Of a stretch of 57,247 bases of DNA, positions 45,955 through 55,753 are shown piece after piece. The stretch is from contig JAOPWV010000003.1 of NCBI GenBank assembly GCA_025965475.1, forward strand, positions 1 to 57,247, written 5' to 3'. The translations under genes were made by a program, and so were the position numbers. This DNA is from Frankiales bacterium (lineage in GTDB: Bacteria; Actinomycetota; Actinomycetes; Mycobacteriales; SCTD01). Position 1 is the stretch's first letter. Each line of letters starts with the position of its first letter. The notes below the pieces were generated by a model. That model searched no databases. It was not told where the DNA came from and saw only the letters and a program-made list of their open reading frames with translations.

Positions 45955-46694
45955 CGACGCGCCTGCCTCCCGGCCGGCGGCAACCCCGGCCGACGGAGGA
46001 CCAGATGGTGCGCCCGACCGGACCCGCTGCCGCGGCGGACAGCGCCGCCGTCGACGCCGCGCAGGGCGGGGTGCACATCGGGGCGCAGCTCAAGGCCGCC
46101 CGCCTGGCGCGCCGGATGACGCTGGCGGAGGTGGCCCTCGAGAGCGGGCTCACCAAGGGCTTCGTATCCAAGCTCGAACGCGACCAGGCGACCGCCTCGG
46201 TCGCCTCGCTCATGCGCCTGTGCCAGGCGCTGGACATCCCGGTCGGGAGCCTGTTCCACGCCTCCACCGGCGAGGTGGTCCGGCACGACGCGTACCCGGC
46301 CATCAACTTCGGCGGCGTCGGGGTCGTCGAGTACCTGCTCACCCCCCAGGGCGAGCAGCGGGTGCAGGCGATCCTCAGCGAGATCGCGCCCGGCGGCGGC
46401 AGCGGTGACGAGCTCTACGCGCTGCCCGCGGACGTCGAGTTCGTCTTCGTCATCGAGGGACGGCTGCGCGTGACCCTGCGGGACGACGAGATCGTCCTCG
46501 AGGCCGGCGATGCCTTCACCTTCCCACCGCGCAACGAGCACTGCTTCGGCAGTGCTCTCGACGACGGGACGACCAAGGTGCTCTGGGTCTTCGCCCCGGC
46601 ACTGCCCCCCGAAGCCGGGCTCGAGTCCGAGCCCGGCATTCCTGGCGCCGCCCAGGCGCCCACTGTGAGGAGTCGACGTGACCCAGCCCGCTGA
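45951..46694 (+). CDS. HTH-cupin regulator
   Basis: A 247-aa regulator with an N-terminal Xre-type HTH (about residues 42-97; [40 protein letters not shown]) and a cupin_2 effector domain (about 130-210; [37 protein letters not shown]). This class (PuuR/SutR-like) senses amino-acid or polyamine-type ligands in the cupin. It leads the catabolic operon, and its 3' end overlaps the ureohydrolase by 17 bases. It probably represses both divergent units through the repeat at 45924-45954. Confidence 0.9.
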   Translation: MTTRLPPGRRQPRPTEDQMVRPTGPAAAADSAAVDAAQGGVHIGAQLKAARLARRMTLAEVALESGLTKGFVSKLERDQATASVASLMRLCQALDIPVGSLFHASTGEVVRHDAYPAINFGGVGVVEYLLTPQGEQRVQAILSEIAPGGGSGDELYALPADVEFVFVIEGRLRVTLRDDEIVLEAGDAFTFPPRNEHCFGSALDDGTTKVLWVFAPALPPEAGLESEPGIPGAAQAPTVRSRRDPAR

Positions 46695-47652
46695 GCGCAC
46701 CGGACGGACCGACGCGGTCGGGCCGGTCGACGCCGCCCAGGTCCCCCGGTTCGCGGGCCCGGCGACCTTCGCCCGGCTGCCACGGGTCGACCAGGTGAAC
46801 ACCGCGGACGTGGCGGTCGTGGGTGTGCCCTTCGACGCCGGCGTCTCGTTCCGTCCCGGAGCCCGGTTCGGCCCGACCGCCGTCCGCGAGGCCAGCCGCC
46901 TGCTGCGCCCGTACCACCCGGGCCTGGACATCTCGCCGTTCGACGTGCAGCAGGTCGCCGATGCCGGCGACATCGCCTGCAACCCGTTCGACATCGCCGA
47001 GGCGATCGCGGCCATCGAGGCGGGTTCCGACGAGCTGCACGGTGCCGGGGCGAAGTTGCTGACCATCGGCGGGGACCACACCATCGCGCTGCCGTTGCTG
47101 CGCTCGGTCGTCCGTCAGCACGGCCCCGTCGCCCTGCTGCACTTCGACGCGCACCTGGACACCTGGGACACCTACTTCGGGGCGAAGTACACCCACGGCA
47201 CGCCGTTCCGCCGCGCCTTCGAGGAGGGCCTGCTCGACACGAGCGCGCTCAGTCACGTCGGCACCCGCGGCCCCCTGTACGGCAAGAGCGACCTCGCCGA
47301 CGACGCCGGCATGGGCTTCGGGATCGTCACGTCTATGGACTTCATGAACAAGGGGGTGGCGGAGATCGCCGACGGGCTTCGCCGTCGCATCGGTGACCGC
47401 CCGCTCTACCTGTCCATCGACATCGACGTGCTCGACCCGGCCCATGCGCCCGGCACCGGTACGCCGGAGGCCGGCGGCCTGACCAGCCGTGAGCTGCTCG
47501 CGCTGCTGCGCAGCCTGGCGGGCACGCAGGTCGTGGGCGCGGACGTCGTCGAGGTCTCCCCCGCCTACGACCACGCCGAGATGACCGCCGTGGCCGCCTC
47601 GCACGTCGCCTACGAGCTGGTGTCGCTGATGGCCCTGGGCGACAAGGGGTGA
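46678..47652 (+). CDS. Ureohydrolase (agmatinase/guanidinobutyrase family)
   Basis: A 324-aa manganese enzyme (GTG 46678 after GAGGAG). The binuclear Mn ligands are in the motifs [26 protein letters not shown] and [20 protein letters not shown]. The fold and length match agmatinase/SpeB, and the substrate loop [16 protein letters not shown] also fits GbuA-type 4-guanidinobutyrases. With a monoamine-oxidase-type arginine enzyme and an amidase in the operon, hydrolysis of 4-guanidinobutyrate to GABA and urea is the preferred role; agmatine is the alternative. It overlaps the next gene by four bases. Confidence 0.9.
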   Translation: MTQPAERTGRTDAVGPVDAAQVPRFAGPATFARLPRVDQVNTADVAVVGVPFDAGVSFRPGARFGPTAVREASRLLRPYHPGLDISPFDVQQVADAGDIACNPFDIAEAIAAIEAGSDELHGAGAKLLTIGGDHTIALPLLRSVVRQHGPVALLHFDAHLDTWDTYFGAKYTHGTPFRRAFEEGLLDTSALSHVGTRGPLYGKSDLADDAGMGFGIVTSMDFMNKGVAEIADGLRRRIGDRPLYLSIDIDVLDPAHAPGTGTPEAGGLTSRELLALLRSLAGTQVVGADVVEVSPAYDHAEMTAVAASHVAYELVSLMALGDKG

Positions 47653-49277
47653 GCACGCCCCGGACCGGCGGGGACCTCGTCGTCGAGTCCCTGGCCGCCC
47701 TGGGTGCCGACACCGTCTTCGGCATCCCGGGCCAGCACGCGCTCGGCACCTTCGCGGCGCTGGCGCGGTCGGGCCTGCGGTACGTCGGCCTGCGCACCGA
47801 ATTGTCCGCCGGCTTCGCCGCCGACGGCTACGCCCGTACGGCGCACAAGGCCGCCCCGCTGCTGGTGTCCACCGGACCGGGTGCGCTGATCAGCCTGGCC
47901 GCGCTGCAGGAGGCCGCGGCCTCCTCGGTGCCGGTCGTCGTCGTCAGCAGCCAGATCCCGAGCGCCGGCCTCGGCGGATTGCGCAAGGGCTACCTGCACG
48001 AGCTGCGCGACCAGCGGGCGAGCGTGCGCGACATCGTGAAGTCGGCGCAGACCGTCACCCACGCCGGGCAGATCCCCAGTGCCCTCGCGGCCGCCTGGCA
48101 GGACGCGCTCACCCCGCCGTACGGCCCGGTCTGGGTCGAGATCCCGCAAGACGTGCTGCTCGGCGAGGTCGACCTGCCCGTCGTCCGCGACCTGGCTGTC
48201 ACGCCGCAGGGCCCGATCCCCCGCGCGGAGCTGCTCGACGAGGCCGCTCGACTCCTGCAGTCGGCGCAGCGCCCGGTCATCCTCGCCGGCGGCGGCGTTG
48301 TCCGGGCCGGCGCCGAGGCGGCGCTGCTCGACCTGGCCGAGGCGCTGCGGGCACCGGTCGCGATGACGTTCGGCGCGAAGGGAGCGTTCCCCTGGGAGCA
48401 CCCGCTGTCGCTGCAGTCCTGGCTCGAGGACTGGCACACCACCGAGTTCCTCGCCGACGCCGACGTCCTGCTCGTCGTCGGCAGCGGCTTGGGCGAACTG
48501 TCGAGCAACTACCACCGGTTCCAGCCACGCGGGCGGGTCATCCAGATCGAGGCGGACCTCGGCAAGCTGGAGGCGAACCACCCCGCGCTCGCGATCCACG
48601 CCGACGCGGCGGTCGCCCTGCCGGCGCTGGCACGCAGCGTGACGTCCAGGGTGTCCGACGGCGTCGCCGAGAAGCGGACCGCCGAGCTGCTCGGCAACGT
48701 CCAGGGTCGGCTGGCCGGTCAGGATGTCCGCCTCGAGCGTGCCGTGTTGGACGCGGTCCGGGCCGCGCTGCAGGACGAGTCGCCGAGTTTCTGGGACATG
48801 ACCATCCTGGGTTACTGGGCCTGGTCCGCCTGGGACGCAAGGGTTTCCGGCTCGATGAGTTCGGCGCAGGGCGCCGGTGGTCTGGGCTACGCCTACCCGG
48901 CGGCACTCGGCGCGGCGGCCGCGGTACCCGGTCGGCGCGTGCTCGCCGTCTCCGGCGACGGGGGCGCGATGTACGGCATCGCCGAGCTGGCCACCGCGCG
49001 CCAGCACGACCTGCCGGTCACCTGGCTCATCGTCGACGACGGCGGCTACGGGATCCTGCGGGAGTACATGACCGGCGCGTTCGGCTCGGCGTACGGCACC
49101 GAGCTGACCCGCCCCGACTTCGTCGCGCTGGCCGAGGCGTTCGGCGTCCCGGCCCGCCGCAGTACACCGGAGTCATTGCAGGACGACCTCGCGGCGGCCT
49201 TCGCCGAGGCCGGGCCGAACGTCGTCGTCCTGCCGGTCACGCTGCAGATGTTCGCACCGACCCACCTCGGGGAGTGA
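47649..49277 (+). CDS. ThDP-dependent decarboxylase-like enzyme
   Basis: A 542-aa protein of the acetolactate synthase/oxo-acid decarboxylase superfamily. The PYR domain has [15 protein letters not shown] and catalytic Glu in [17 protein letters not shown]. The middle domain has [20 protein letters not shown]. The PP domain has the ThDP motif [20 protein letters not shown] with [10 protein letters not shown], where Asp replaces the usual Asn ligand. It resembles AruI-type 2-ketoarginine decarboxylases by length and context (my inference). Start GTG 47649 overlaps the ureohydrolase stop by four bases. Confidence 0.85.
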   Translation: MSTPRTGGDLVVESLAALGADTVFGIPGQHALGTFAALARSGLRYVGLRTELSAGFAADGYARTAHKAAPLLVSTGPGALISLAALQEAAASSVPVVVVSSQIPSAGLGGLRKGYLHELRDQRASVRDIVKSAQTVTHAGQIPSALAAAWQDALTPPYGPVWVEIPQDVLLGEVDLPVVRDLAVTPQGPIPRAELLDEAARLLQSAQRPVILAGGGVVRAGAEAALLDLAEALRAPVAMTFGAKGAFPWEHPLSLQSWLEDWHTTEFLADADVLLVVGSGLGELSSNYHRFQPRGRVIQIEADLGKLEANHPALAIHADAAVALPALARSVTSRVSDGVAEKRTAELLGNVQGRLAGQDVRLERAVLDAVRAALQDESPSFWDMTILGYWAWSAWDARVSGSMSSAQGAGGLGYAYPAALGAAAAVPGRRVLAVSGDGGAMYGIAELATARQHDLPVTWLIVDDGGYGILREYMTGAFGSAYGTELTRPDFVALAEAFGVPARRSTPESLQDDLAAAFAEAGPNVVVLPVTLQMFAPTHLGE

Positions 49278-49279
49278 CC

Positions 49280-50092
49280 ATGCGCATCGCGCTCCACCAA
49301 GGGCCGGCGCAGCCGGCCGACGCCGAGGCCAACCTGGACGTGCTGGCCGCCACCGCGCGGTCCGCTGCTGATGGCGGCGCCCGGCTGCTCGTCTTCCCGG
49401 AGATGTTCCTGACCGGCTACAACATCGGCCCGGACGCGGTGCGCCGCCTGGCCGAACCGGCCGACGGCCCGTCCGCCCAGCAGGTCGCCCGCATCGCGCA
49501 GGAGACCGGCATCGCCGTGCTCTACGGCTACCCCGAACTCGTGGGCGACGCGGTCTACAACGCCGCGCAGCTGGTGGAGCGTGACGGCCGCCGGTTGACG
49601 AACTACCGGAAGACCCACCTGTTCGGCGAGCTCGACACTGCCGCGTTCTCCCCTGGCGCCGGCGGCTTCGTCACCGTCCAGGTCGACGATCTCCGGGTCG
49701 GTGTCCTCATCTGTTACGACGTCGAGTTCCCCGAGGCCGTACGGGCGCTCGCCCTGGCCGGCGCCGACCTCGTGGCCGTACCGACCGCGCTGATGGCGCC
49801 GTACGACGCCGTCGCGCAGACCCTCGTGCCCGCGCGGGCCATCGAGAACCAGGTGTTCGTCGCCTACGCCAACCACTCGGGCCAGGAGCGCGAGCTCACC
49901 TACACCGGCTTGAGCTGCGTCATCGGCTCGGACGGCGGCGAGCTGGTCCGTGCCGGTCGCGACGCCGCGCTCGTGTTCGCCGACCTCGACCCCGAGCGGC
50001 ATGCGGCAGCCCGGAGCGAGCTGACCTACCTGCAGGACCGCCGGCCCGAGCTGTATGGCTCCCTGCTGTCGCCGCAGGAGGTCCGGCCGTGA
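49280..50092 (+). CDS. Nitrilase-superfamily amidase, probable 4-guanidinobutyramidase
   Basis: A 270-aa carbon-nitrogen hydrolase. The catalytic triad is Glu41 (LVFPEMFLTGYN), Lys111 (YRKTHLFGE) and Cys145 (VLICYDVEFPE). The second Glu-like helper is in the GELD segment. ATG 49280 is preceded by GGGGAG; GTG 49274 is in frame but has no ribosome site. In the arginine monooxygenase pathway this step releases ammonia from 4-guanidinobutyramide. It overlaps the following flavoprotein by four bases. Confidence 0.85.
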   Translation: MRIALHQGPAQPADAEANLDVLAATARSAADGGARLLVFPEMFLTGYNIGPDAVRRLAEPADGPSAQQVARIAQETGIAVLYGYPELVGDAVYNAAQLVERDGRRLTNYRKTHLFGELDTAAFSPGAGGFVTVQVDDLRVGVLICYDVEFPEAVRALALAGADLVAVPTALMAPYDAVAQTLVPARAIENQVFVAYANHSGQERELTYTGLSCVIGSDGGELVRAGRDAALVFADLDPERHAAARSELTYLQDRRPELYGSLLSPQEVRP

Positions 50093-51777
50093 CCGCCGCT
50101 GTCCCCGCGGCAGTCCACGAGGAACACGATCCGCAGAAGCCGGTCACCATGTTCGGCCCGGACTTCCCGTTCGCGTACGACGACTATCTCGCCCACCCCG
50201 CCGGCCTGGGTTCCATCCCTGAGGCGGCGTACGGCACCGAGGTCGCCGTCATCGGCGGCGGCCTGTCCGGCATCGTGGCGGCGTACGAGCTCATGAAGCT
50301 GGGCTTCAGGCCGGTCGTCTACGAGGCCGACCAGATCGGCGGCCGGATGCGCTCCAGCGGGTTCGCCGGCCGGCCGGACATCCTCGCCGAGATGGGGGCG
50401 ATGCGCTTCCCGCCCTCGTCGACGGCGCTGTTCCACTACCTCGACAGCGTCGGGCTGCAGACGCGGCCCTTCCCGAACCCGCTGGCCGAGGCGACCCCGA
50501 GCACCGTCGTCGACCTCAAGGGCGAGTCGCACTACGCGCGCACCCTCGACGATCTGCCGGAGGTCTATCAGGACGTCGCCCGGGCCTGGCACGAGACGCT
50601 CGAGCAGCGGGCCCGCTACTCCGAGATGCAGAAGGCCATCCAGGAGCGCGATGCCGCCACCATCAAGGAGATCTGGGACGACCTGGTCGCGCGCTACGAC
50701 AACACCACGTTCTACGGGTTCCTCTGTGAGTCGCCCGCCTTCGCGTCGTTCCGGCACCGCGAGATCTTCGGCCAGGTCGGCTTCGGCACCGGCGGCTGGG
50801 ACACCGACTTCCCGAACTCGATCCTCGAGGTCCTTCGCGTCGTGTTCACCGCCGCCGACGACGACCACCAGCGGATCGTCGGCGGCAGCCAGCAACTGCC
50901 ACTGCGGCTGTGGGAGCAGGTCCCGGACACGATGGTGCACTGGCCGGCCGGCACGAGCCTCGTGTCGCTGCACGGAGGTACGCCGCGACCGGCGGTGACC
51001 AGGCTGCACCGGACCGCGCCGCACAACATCACGGTGACTGACGCGAACGGCGACATCCGCACCTACCCCGCGGCGGTCTTCACCGCCCAGGGCTGGATGC
51101 TGCTCAGCCGCATCGAGTGCGACGCCGACCTGTTCCCGATCGAGCACTGGACGGCGATCGAGCGCACCCACTACATGGGCTCGTCGAAGCTGTTCGTGCC
51201 GGTCGACCGGCCGTTCTGGACCGATCAGGACCCGGTGACCGGCCGCGACGTGCTGAGCATGACGCTCACCGACCGGATGACCCGCGGGACGTACCTGCTC
51301 GACGGCACCGCGGACGGGCCGGCGGTGATCTGCCTGTCCTACACGTGGTCCGACGACTCGCTGAAGTGGCTGCCGCTGTCGACCGACGAGCGGCTCGAGG
51401 TGATGCTCGCGTCGCTGTCCGCGATCTATCCGACCGTCGACATCCGCAAGCACATCATCGCCAACCCGCTGACCATCTCCTGGGAGGACGAGCCCTGGTT
51501 CATGGGCGCGTTCAAGGCGAACCTGCCCGGCCACTACCGCTACCAGGAGCGGTTGTTCACGCACTTCATGCAGGACCGCCTGCCCGAGCGCTACCGCGGT
51601 CTGTTCCTCGCCGGCGACGACGTCTCCTGGACCGCCGGCTGGGCGGAGGGTGCGGTGCAGACCGCGCTCAACGCGGTGTGGGGCGTCCTGCACCAGTTCG
51701 GCGGCTGCACCGACCCGGCCAACCCCGGACCGGGCGACGCCTTCGCGCGGATCGCGCCGCTCGAGCTAGCCGACTAG
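50089..51777 (+). CDS. Flavin amine oxidase/arginine monooxygenase-like
   Basis: A 562-aa FAD enzyme of the monoamine oxidase/tryptophan 2-monooxygenase branch. The FAD motif EVAVIGGGLSGIVAAYELMK (about residues 52-71) is followed by VVYEADQIGGRMRSSGFAG and the EMGAMRFPPS turn typical of amino-acid monooxygenases. The C-terminal FAD-binding segment is GLFLAGDDVSWTAGWAEGAV. Such enzymes convert an L-amino acid to its amide by oxidative decarboxylation. Together with the amidase and ureohydrolase, arginine is the expected substrate. The 3' end overlaps dinG convergently by 12 bases. Confidence 0.87.
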   Translation: MTAAVPAAVHEEHDPQKPVTMFGPDFPFAYDDYLAHPAGLGSIPEAAYGTEVAVIGGGLSGIVAAYELMKLGFRPVVYEADQIGGRMRSSGFAGRPDILAEMGAMRFPPSSTALFHYLDSVGLQTRPFPNPLAEATPSTVVDLKGESHYARTLDDLPEVYQDVARAWHETLEQRARYSEMQKAIQERDAATIKEIWDDLVARYDNTTFYGFLCESPAFASFRHREIFGQVGFGTGGWDTDFPNSILEVLRVVFTAADDDHQRIVGGSQQLPLRLWEQVPDTMVHWPAGTSLVSLHGGTPRPAVTRLHRTAPHNITVTDANGDIRTYPAAVFTAQGWMLLSRIECDADLFPIEHWTAIERTHYMGSSKLFVPVDRPFWTDQDPVTGRDVLSMTLTDRMTRGTYLLDGTADGPAVICLSYTWSDDSLKWLPLSTDERLEVMLASLSAIYPTVDIRKHIIANPLTISWEDEPWFMGAFKANLPGHYRYQERLFTHFMQDRLPERYRGLFLAGDDVSWTAGWAEGAVQTALNAVWGVLHQFGGCTDPANPGPGDAFARIAPLELAD

Positions 51778-53970
51778 CCCGAGCTCGCGGAGCCGCTGCT
51801 CGAGTTCGACCACCGTCACCTCGTGCCGCTGGGCGAGCTGCTCCACCGGCCGGCCGGCCTTGATCCCGGCCCGCAGGAGACCGTCCTCGTCCTCGGTCCA
51901 GCGCCCGGTCGGCTGCGGCGTCACGGCCTGCCGCTTGCGGGTCGCCTGGACCGAGGCCTGTGCCCGGGCGGCTTCCACCCGTCGCTTCGCGGGTTCCGGC
52001 CCCACCGGTAGCGGCGGCGGGGCCGCGGCGTCGATGGCCTGCAGGCTGCGCAGGACCTGGTCCAGGCTCGTGGTCCGGTACAGCGGCGGCAGCGAGCGCA
52101 GCAGCCGGTGCCGGTACGACGCGGTCTGCAGCCGCGGATCGAGCACGGCGACCACGCCCCGGTCGTCCGCCCGTCGGATGAGCCGCCCGACGCCCTGGGC
52201 GAGGGCGATGGCCGCCTCCGGCACCGCGACGAGGGAGAAGCCGGTGAAGCCGCCGCCCGCCGCGTCGACCCGGGCCTTGTGCAGCGGGTTGTCGAGGTAC
52301 GTGAACGGCAACCGGTCGATGATCACCAGCTGGCAGGCGCTGCCCGGCACGTCGATGCCCTGCCAGTAGCCGCGGGTGGCGAACAGGCAGGTCCGCGCGT
52401 CCTGGGCGAACCGCCACGCCAGCCGGCTATCGGTGTCCTCGCCCTGCAGCAGTACCGGCAGGTCCAGCTCGCGGCGGGCCGCCTCGGCTGCCCGCCGGGC
52501 CGCCGACCGCGAACTGAACAGCGCCAGCGTGCGGCCGCCCGCGGCGCGCAGCAGCGCGACCACCCGCTCGTCGACGGCGGCGGCCCAGGCATCGCGGTCC
52601 CGCGGATCGGGCAGGTCGCTGGCGACGTACAGCTGGGCCTGCCGCGGATAGTCGAACGGGCTGCCGACGTCGATGCCGCTCCACATACGCGGCTGCTCGT
52701 CGTCGTCCCCGGTCCGCCCGAACCCGAGCTGCCGGGCCACGTGGGAGAACTCGCCGTCCACGGCGAGCGTGGCACTCGTCGCGATGACGGGCGTGAACCG
52801 CAGGAGCCGGTCGGCCAGCCGGCCATCGACGCGCAGCGGCGAGACGCGCAGGACGCCGGACACACCGGGTTTGCCGCGGACGACGTGCAGCGCGTGGTGC
52901 GGACCCGCGGCGAGCAGCGCCGCGGCGGAGCCGGCCAGTTCGCGCAGCGCCGCCTTGGCCCGGTGGTCGCGCGAGTCCGCGTCCTCGCCGTCGTCCGCTG
53001 GGGCCAGCTCGACAGCGGCCGCCTCGGCGTTGCGGTGCAGTGCTTCGAGCAGGAGCCGGGCGTGGTCCGGTAGCTCGGACAGCAGCCCGTCGGGCAACTC
53101 GGCGAGGAGCGCGTCCACGTCGCCGAGGGACCGGCCGAGCGCTATCCGCGTCTCCTCCTTCAGCAGCGCGGCGGCGAGCCGGACCACGCGCGCCGTGCCG
53201 GCAGCGGACAGCTCGGCGGTCAGGGCCTCGGTGACGAACCGGTCGAGGTCGTGCGCCTCGTCGACGATGACGACGTCGCGTTCGGGCAGCACCTGCGCCT
53301 CGGTGCAGACGTCGAGCGCGAGCATCGAGTGGTTGGCCACGACCACGTCGGCCTCCTGCGCCGCTGTCCGGGCGCGCTCGGCGAAGCAGTCGTCCCGCCA
53401 CGGGCAGCGGGCGCCGAGGCAGTCGCGGCCGTCGACGCTGACGGCCCGCCACGCCGCGTCGTCGATCGCGAAGTCGACCTCGTCGCGGTCACCGCTCTCG
53501 GTCTCGTCGGCCCATTCCCGCAGCCGGGTGACCTGCGCGTCGTCACGCTCGAGCTCCCCGAGCTCGAGTGTCCCCTGGCCATCGTCGCCGTGTACCCGCT
53601 CGAGGCAGAGGTAGTTGCGGCGGCCCTTCGCGAGCGCGAACGTGACCTCGCGCCCGGTACGGCGACGTACCGCCTCGACCACGCGAGGCAGGTCTTTCTC
53701 CACCAGCTGGGCCTGCAGGGCCTTGGTCGCCGTCGCGACGAGTACCCGGCGCCGTACGGCGAGCGCGGGCACGAGGTAGCCGAGCGACTTGCCGGTGCCG
53801 GTACCCGCCTGGACGAGCAGGTGGTCGCCGGTCTGCAGCGCTTCCGCCACGGCGCGCACCATCTCGCGCTGACCCGCCCGCTCGTCACTGCCCGGCAGCC
53901 CTTCGAGGACCGCGTCGAGCAGCGCGACGGCGCGATCCGCCTGACCCACCGCTCCCCCTGACGTGTTCAC
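51766..53970 (-). CDS. dinG: DinG/XPD-like ATP-dependent DNA helicase
   Basis: A 734-aa Fe-S helicase (GTG 53970; GTG 53997 and GTG 53949 also possible). Walker A is QAGTGTGKSLGYLVPALA, the four Fe-S cysteines are in NYLCLERV, DCLGARCPWRDDCF, and the DEAH box is VVIVDEAHDLDRF. Motif VI is GVGRLIRRADDRGVV. After the core a Pro/Lys-rich stretch and a C-terminal helix-turn-helix-like tail (RWTEDEDGLLRAGIKAGRPV) follow, resembling a Myb/SANT-type module. It likely unwinds R-loops or replication blockages. Confidence 0.92.
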   Translation of the reverse strand: MNTSGGAVGQADRAVALLDAVLEGLPGSDERAGQREMVRAVAEALQTGDHLLVQAGTGTGKSLGYLVPALAVRRRVLVATATKALQAQLVEKDLPRVVEAVRRRTGREVTFALAKGRRNYLCLERVHGDDGQGTLELGELERDDAQVTRLREWADETESGDRDEVDFAIDDAAWRAVSVDGRDCLGARCPWRDDCFAERARTAAQEADVVVANHSMLALDVCTEAQVLPERDVVIVDEAHDLDRFVTEALTAELSAAGTARVVRLAAALLKEETRIALGRSLGDVDALLAELPDGLLSELPDHARLLLEALHRNAEAAAVELAPADDGEDADSRDHRAKAALRELAGSAAALLAAGPHHALHVVRGKPGVSGVLRVSPLRVDGRLADRLLRFTPVIATSATLAVDGEFSHVARQLGFGRTGDDDEQPRMWSGIDVGSPFDYPRQAQLYVASDLPDPRDRDAWAAAVDERVVALLRAAGGRTLALFSSRSAARRAAEAARRELDLPVLLQGEDTDSRLAWRFAQDARTCLFATRGYWQGIDVPGSACQLVIIDRLPFTYLDNPLHKARVDAAGGGFTGFSLVAVPEAAIALAQGVGRLIRRADDRGVVAVLDPRLQTASYRHRLLRSLPPLYRTTSLDQVLRSLQAIDAAAPPPLPVGPEPAKRRVEAARAQASVQATRKRQAVTPQPTGRWTEDEDGLLRAGIKAGRPVEQLAQRHEVTVVELEQRLRELGLVG

Positions 53971-54042
53971 CCGGCCCGGAACGGACCGCGCCGCCACGCT
54001 AATCGCTGGAGCGGCTCCCGACCGGGATCCACACCTGCTCAG

Positions 54043-54969
54043 TCAGACAGGGCCGAGGTGCGGCACCGAGCCGACGTCCGCGGCGACGTCCGCCTCGGCC
54101 GGCCCGCGCGGACCCAGTTCGGCGAGGTACATGGCGCCGAGGACCAGCGCGCCGCCGACGCCGATGCGCCAGCCGAACCGCTCCCCGCCGAACAGGACGG
54201 CGAACAGACCGGCGAACACCGGTTCCATGGTCATGATGACGGCCGCGCGGGTGGCCGCGAGGTGCGCCTGCGCCCAGGTCTGTACGACGAGCGCGAGCGC
54301 CCCGGCGACCAGCGCCATGTAGAGCAGGGCGAGCCAGTCGCTCGTCCTGCTCGGCAGGACCAGCCCGCCCGGGATCGCAGCGACGGAGCACAGCACCGCG
54401 ATCGACACCATCTGCACGACGGAGAGCCCGTAGGCGTCCTGCGGCGTCGACCAGCGGCCCAGCCCGATGATGTGCAGGGCGTACAGCACGGCGGAGATGA
54501 GGGTCACCACGACGCCCGGCCCGAGGGCGAAGCCCTGCAGCGACATCACGGCCAGCCCGCACGTGGCGACGCCCGTCGCGCACCAGGCGGTCACGCCGAT
54601 GCGGGCCCGCAGCACCAGCCCGGCGAGCAGGGGGGTGAGGACGACGTACAGCCCGGTGACGAAGCCGGAGATGGACGCCGACGTGTGCTGGAGCCCGAGA
54701 GTCTGGAGGATCTGGCCGGCACCGTAGATCACGCCCAGCACGACGCCGTGCCGTCGCGCCCGGGGGCTGAGCGCCCGGATGGAGCCCGGGCGCAACGCCC
54801 ACAGCACCGCCGCCGCGAGCACGAAACGCAGGGCGAGGAAGTCGGTGACCGGCACCCGCGTCACGACGCCCTTGAGCATGAAGAAGGTCGAGCCCCAGGC
54901 CGCGGTGACGGACGCCAGCGCGAGGACGGCGACCGTCGGCGCGGACAGGCCGGACGGCCGTGCCTTCAT
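54043..54969 (-). CDS. EamA/DMT-family transporter
   Basis: A 308-aa membrane protein with ten predicted helices in two EamA repeats. SVTAAWGSTFFMLKGVVTRV opens the first and LISAVLYALHIIGLGRWSTP the second; MEPVFAGLFAVLFGGERFGW is the conserved late motif of the family. ATG 54969 (MKARPSGLSAP) is preferred over an upstream in-frame ATG at 55017 because hydrophobic helix 1 begins soon after. Substrate unknown; metabolite export is usual. Confidence 0.88.
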   Translation of the reverse strand: MKARPSGLSAPTVAVLALASVTAAWGSTFFMLKGVVTRVPVTDFLALRFVLAAAVLWALRPGSIRALSPRARRHGVVLGVIYGAGQILQTLGLQHTSASISGFVTGLYVVLTPLLAGLVLRARIGVTAWCATGVATCGLAVMSLQGFALGPGVVVTLISAVLYALHIIGLGRWSTPQDAYGLSVVQMVSIAVLCSVAAIPGGLVLPSRTSDWLALLYMALVAGALALVVQTWAQAHLAATRAAVIMTMEPVFAGLFAVLFGGERFGWRIGVGGALVLGAMYLAELGPRGPAEADVAADVGSVPHLGPV

Positions 54970-55097
54970 CAGAGGGTGCTCCAAGCAGTCGCGGTGTCGG
55001 GCGCTGTTCCGCCCCACGGCAGACCCCGGCAGCCTAGTGAGAAGCCGCCGTTTCCGTGAGATGGTGGCCCTCGGCCCGCGACAGGGGGTGTCAGCTG

Positions 55098-55685
55098 ATG
55101 AGGCTGCTGCTCATCGGTGCTCCCGGTGCCGGCAAGGGCACCCAGGCCCAGCGGATCGCCGACCACTTCGGTCTCGTGCACATCTCCAGTGGCGACCTGC
55201 TGCGCAAGCATGTCGCCGAGGACACCGCCACCGGACGGTCGGTCCGGGCCTACATGGACCGCGGCGACCTGGTCCCCGACGCGGTCGTGCTCGACATGCT
55301 GCGCAAGCCGGTGATCGCTGCGGCCGCCGCCGGCGGCTACGTGCTCGACGGGTTCCCGCGGACGGTCGAACAGGCACAGCAGGCATACGGCGTCGCCAAG
55401 GAGCTCGGCGTCGCCGTCCAGCTCGCGGTGTTCCTCGAGGTGCCGCGCGAGGAACTGGTGTCCCGGATCGTCGCCCGCGGTCTCAGCAGCGGGCGTACCG
55501 ACGACACCCGCGAGGTCGTGGAGAACCGGCTGGCGGTGTACGAACAACAGACCAGCCCGATTCTCGACTACTACCGCCGGCGCGAACGGCTGATCAGCGT
55601 CAACGGCAACCGTCCGGTGGACGAGGTCACCTGGTCGGTGGTCGTGCAGCTGCAGCGCGCCCGGCGCGCGCTCGACAAGCAGTGA
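55098..55685 (+). CDS. adk: Short adenylate kinase
   Basis: A 195-aa nucleoside monophosphate kinase. P-loop GAPGAGKGTQAQRIADHF, AMP-binding VHISSGDLLRKHV and DGFPRTVEQAQQ, and the catalytic RGLSSGRTDDTREVVENRL are present. The mobile LID domain is reduced to a short loop (around residues 130-140), as in mycobacterial Adk. It is away from the usual secY-adk ribosomal cluster, so it may be a paralogue; whether another copy exists cannot be seen here. Confidence 0.92.
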   Translation: MRLLLIGAPGAGKGTQAQRIADHFGLVHISSGDLLRKHVAEDTATGRSVRAYMDRGDLVPDAVVLDMLRKPVIAAAAAGGYVLDGFPRTVEQAQQAYGVAKELGVAVQLAVFLEVPREELVSRIVARGLSSGRTDDTREVVENRLAVYEQQTSPILDYYRRRERLISVNGNRPVDEVTWSVVVQLQRARRALDKQ

Positions 55686-55753
55686 CCCACTCCACGCGAC
55701 ACGCCCCGGCCGGCTGACCGCCACACCTCGTCCGTTACGGCACGGTGTGCACC

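Noticed and set aside
48957-49060. Asp in place of the Asn metal ligand in the ThDP enzyme (IVDDGGYG)
   Set aside because: Asp at this place occurs in several ThDP enzyme branches as far as I recall, so it is not reported as an anomaly.
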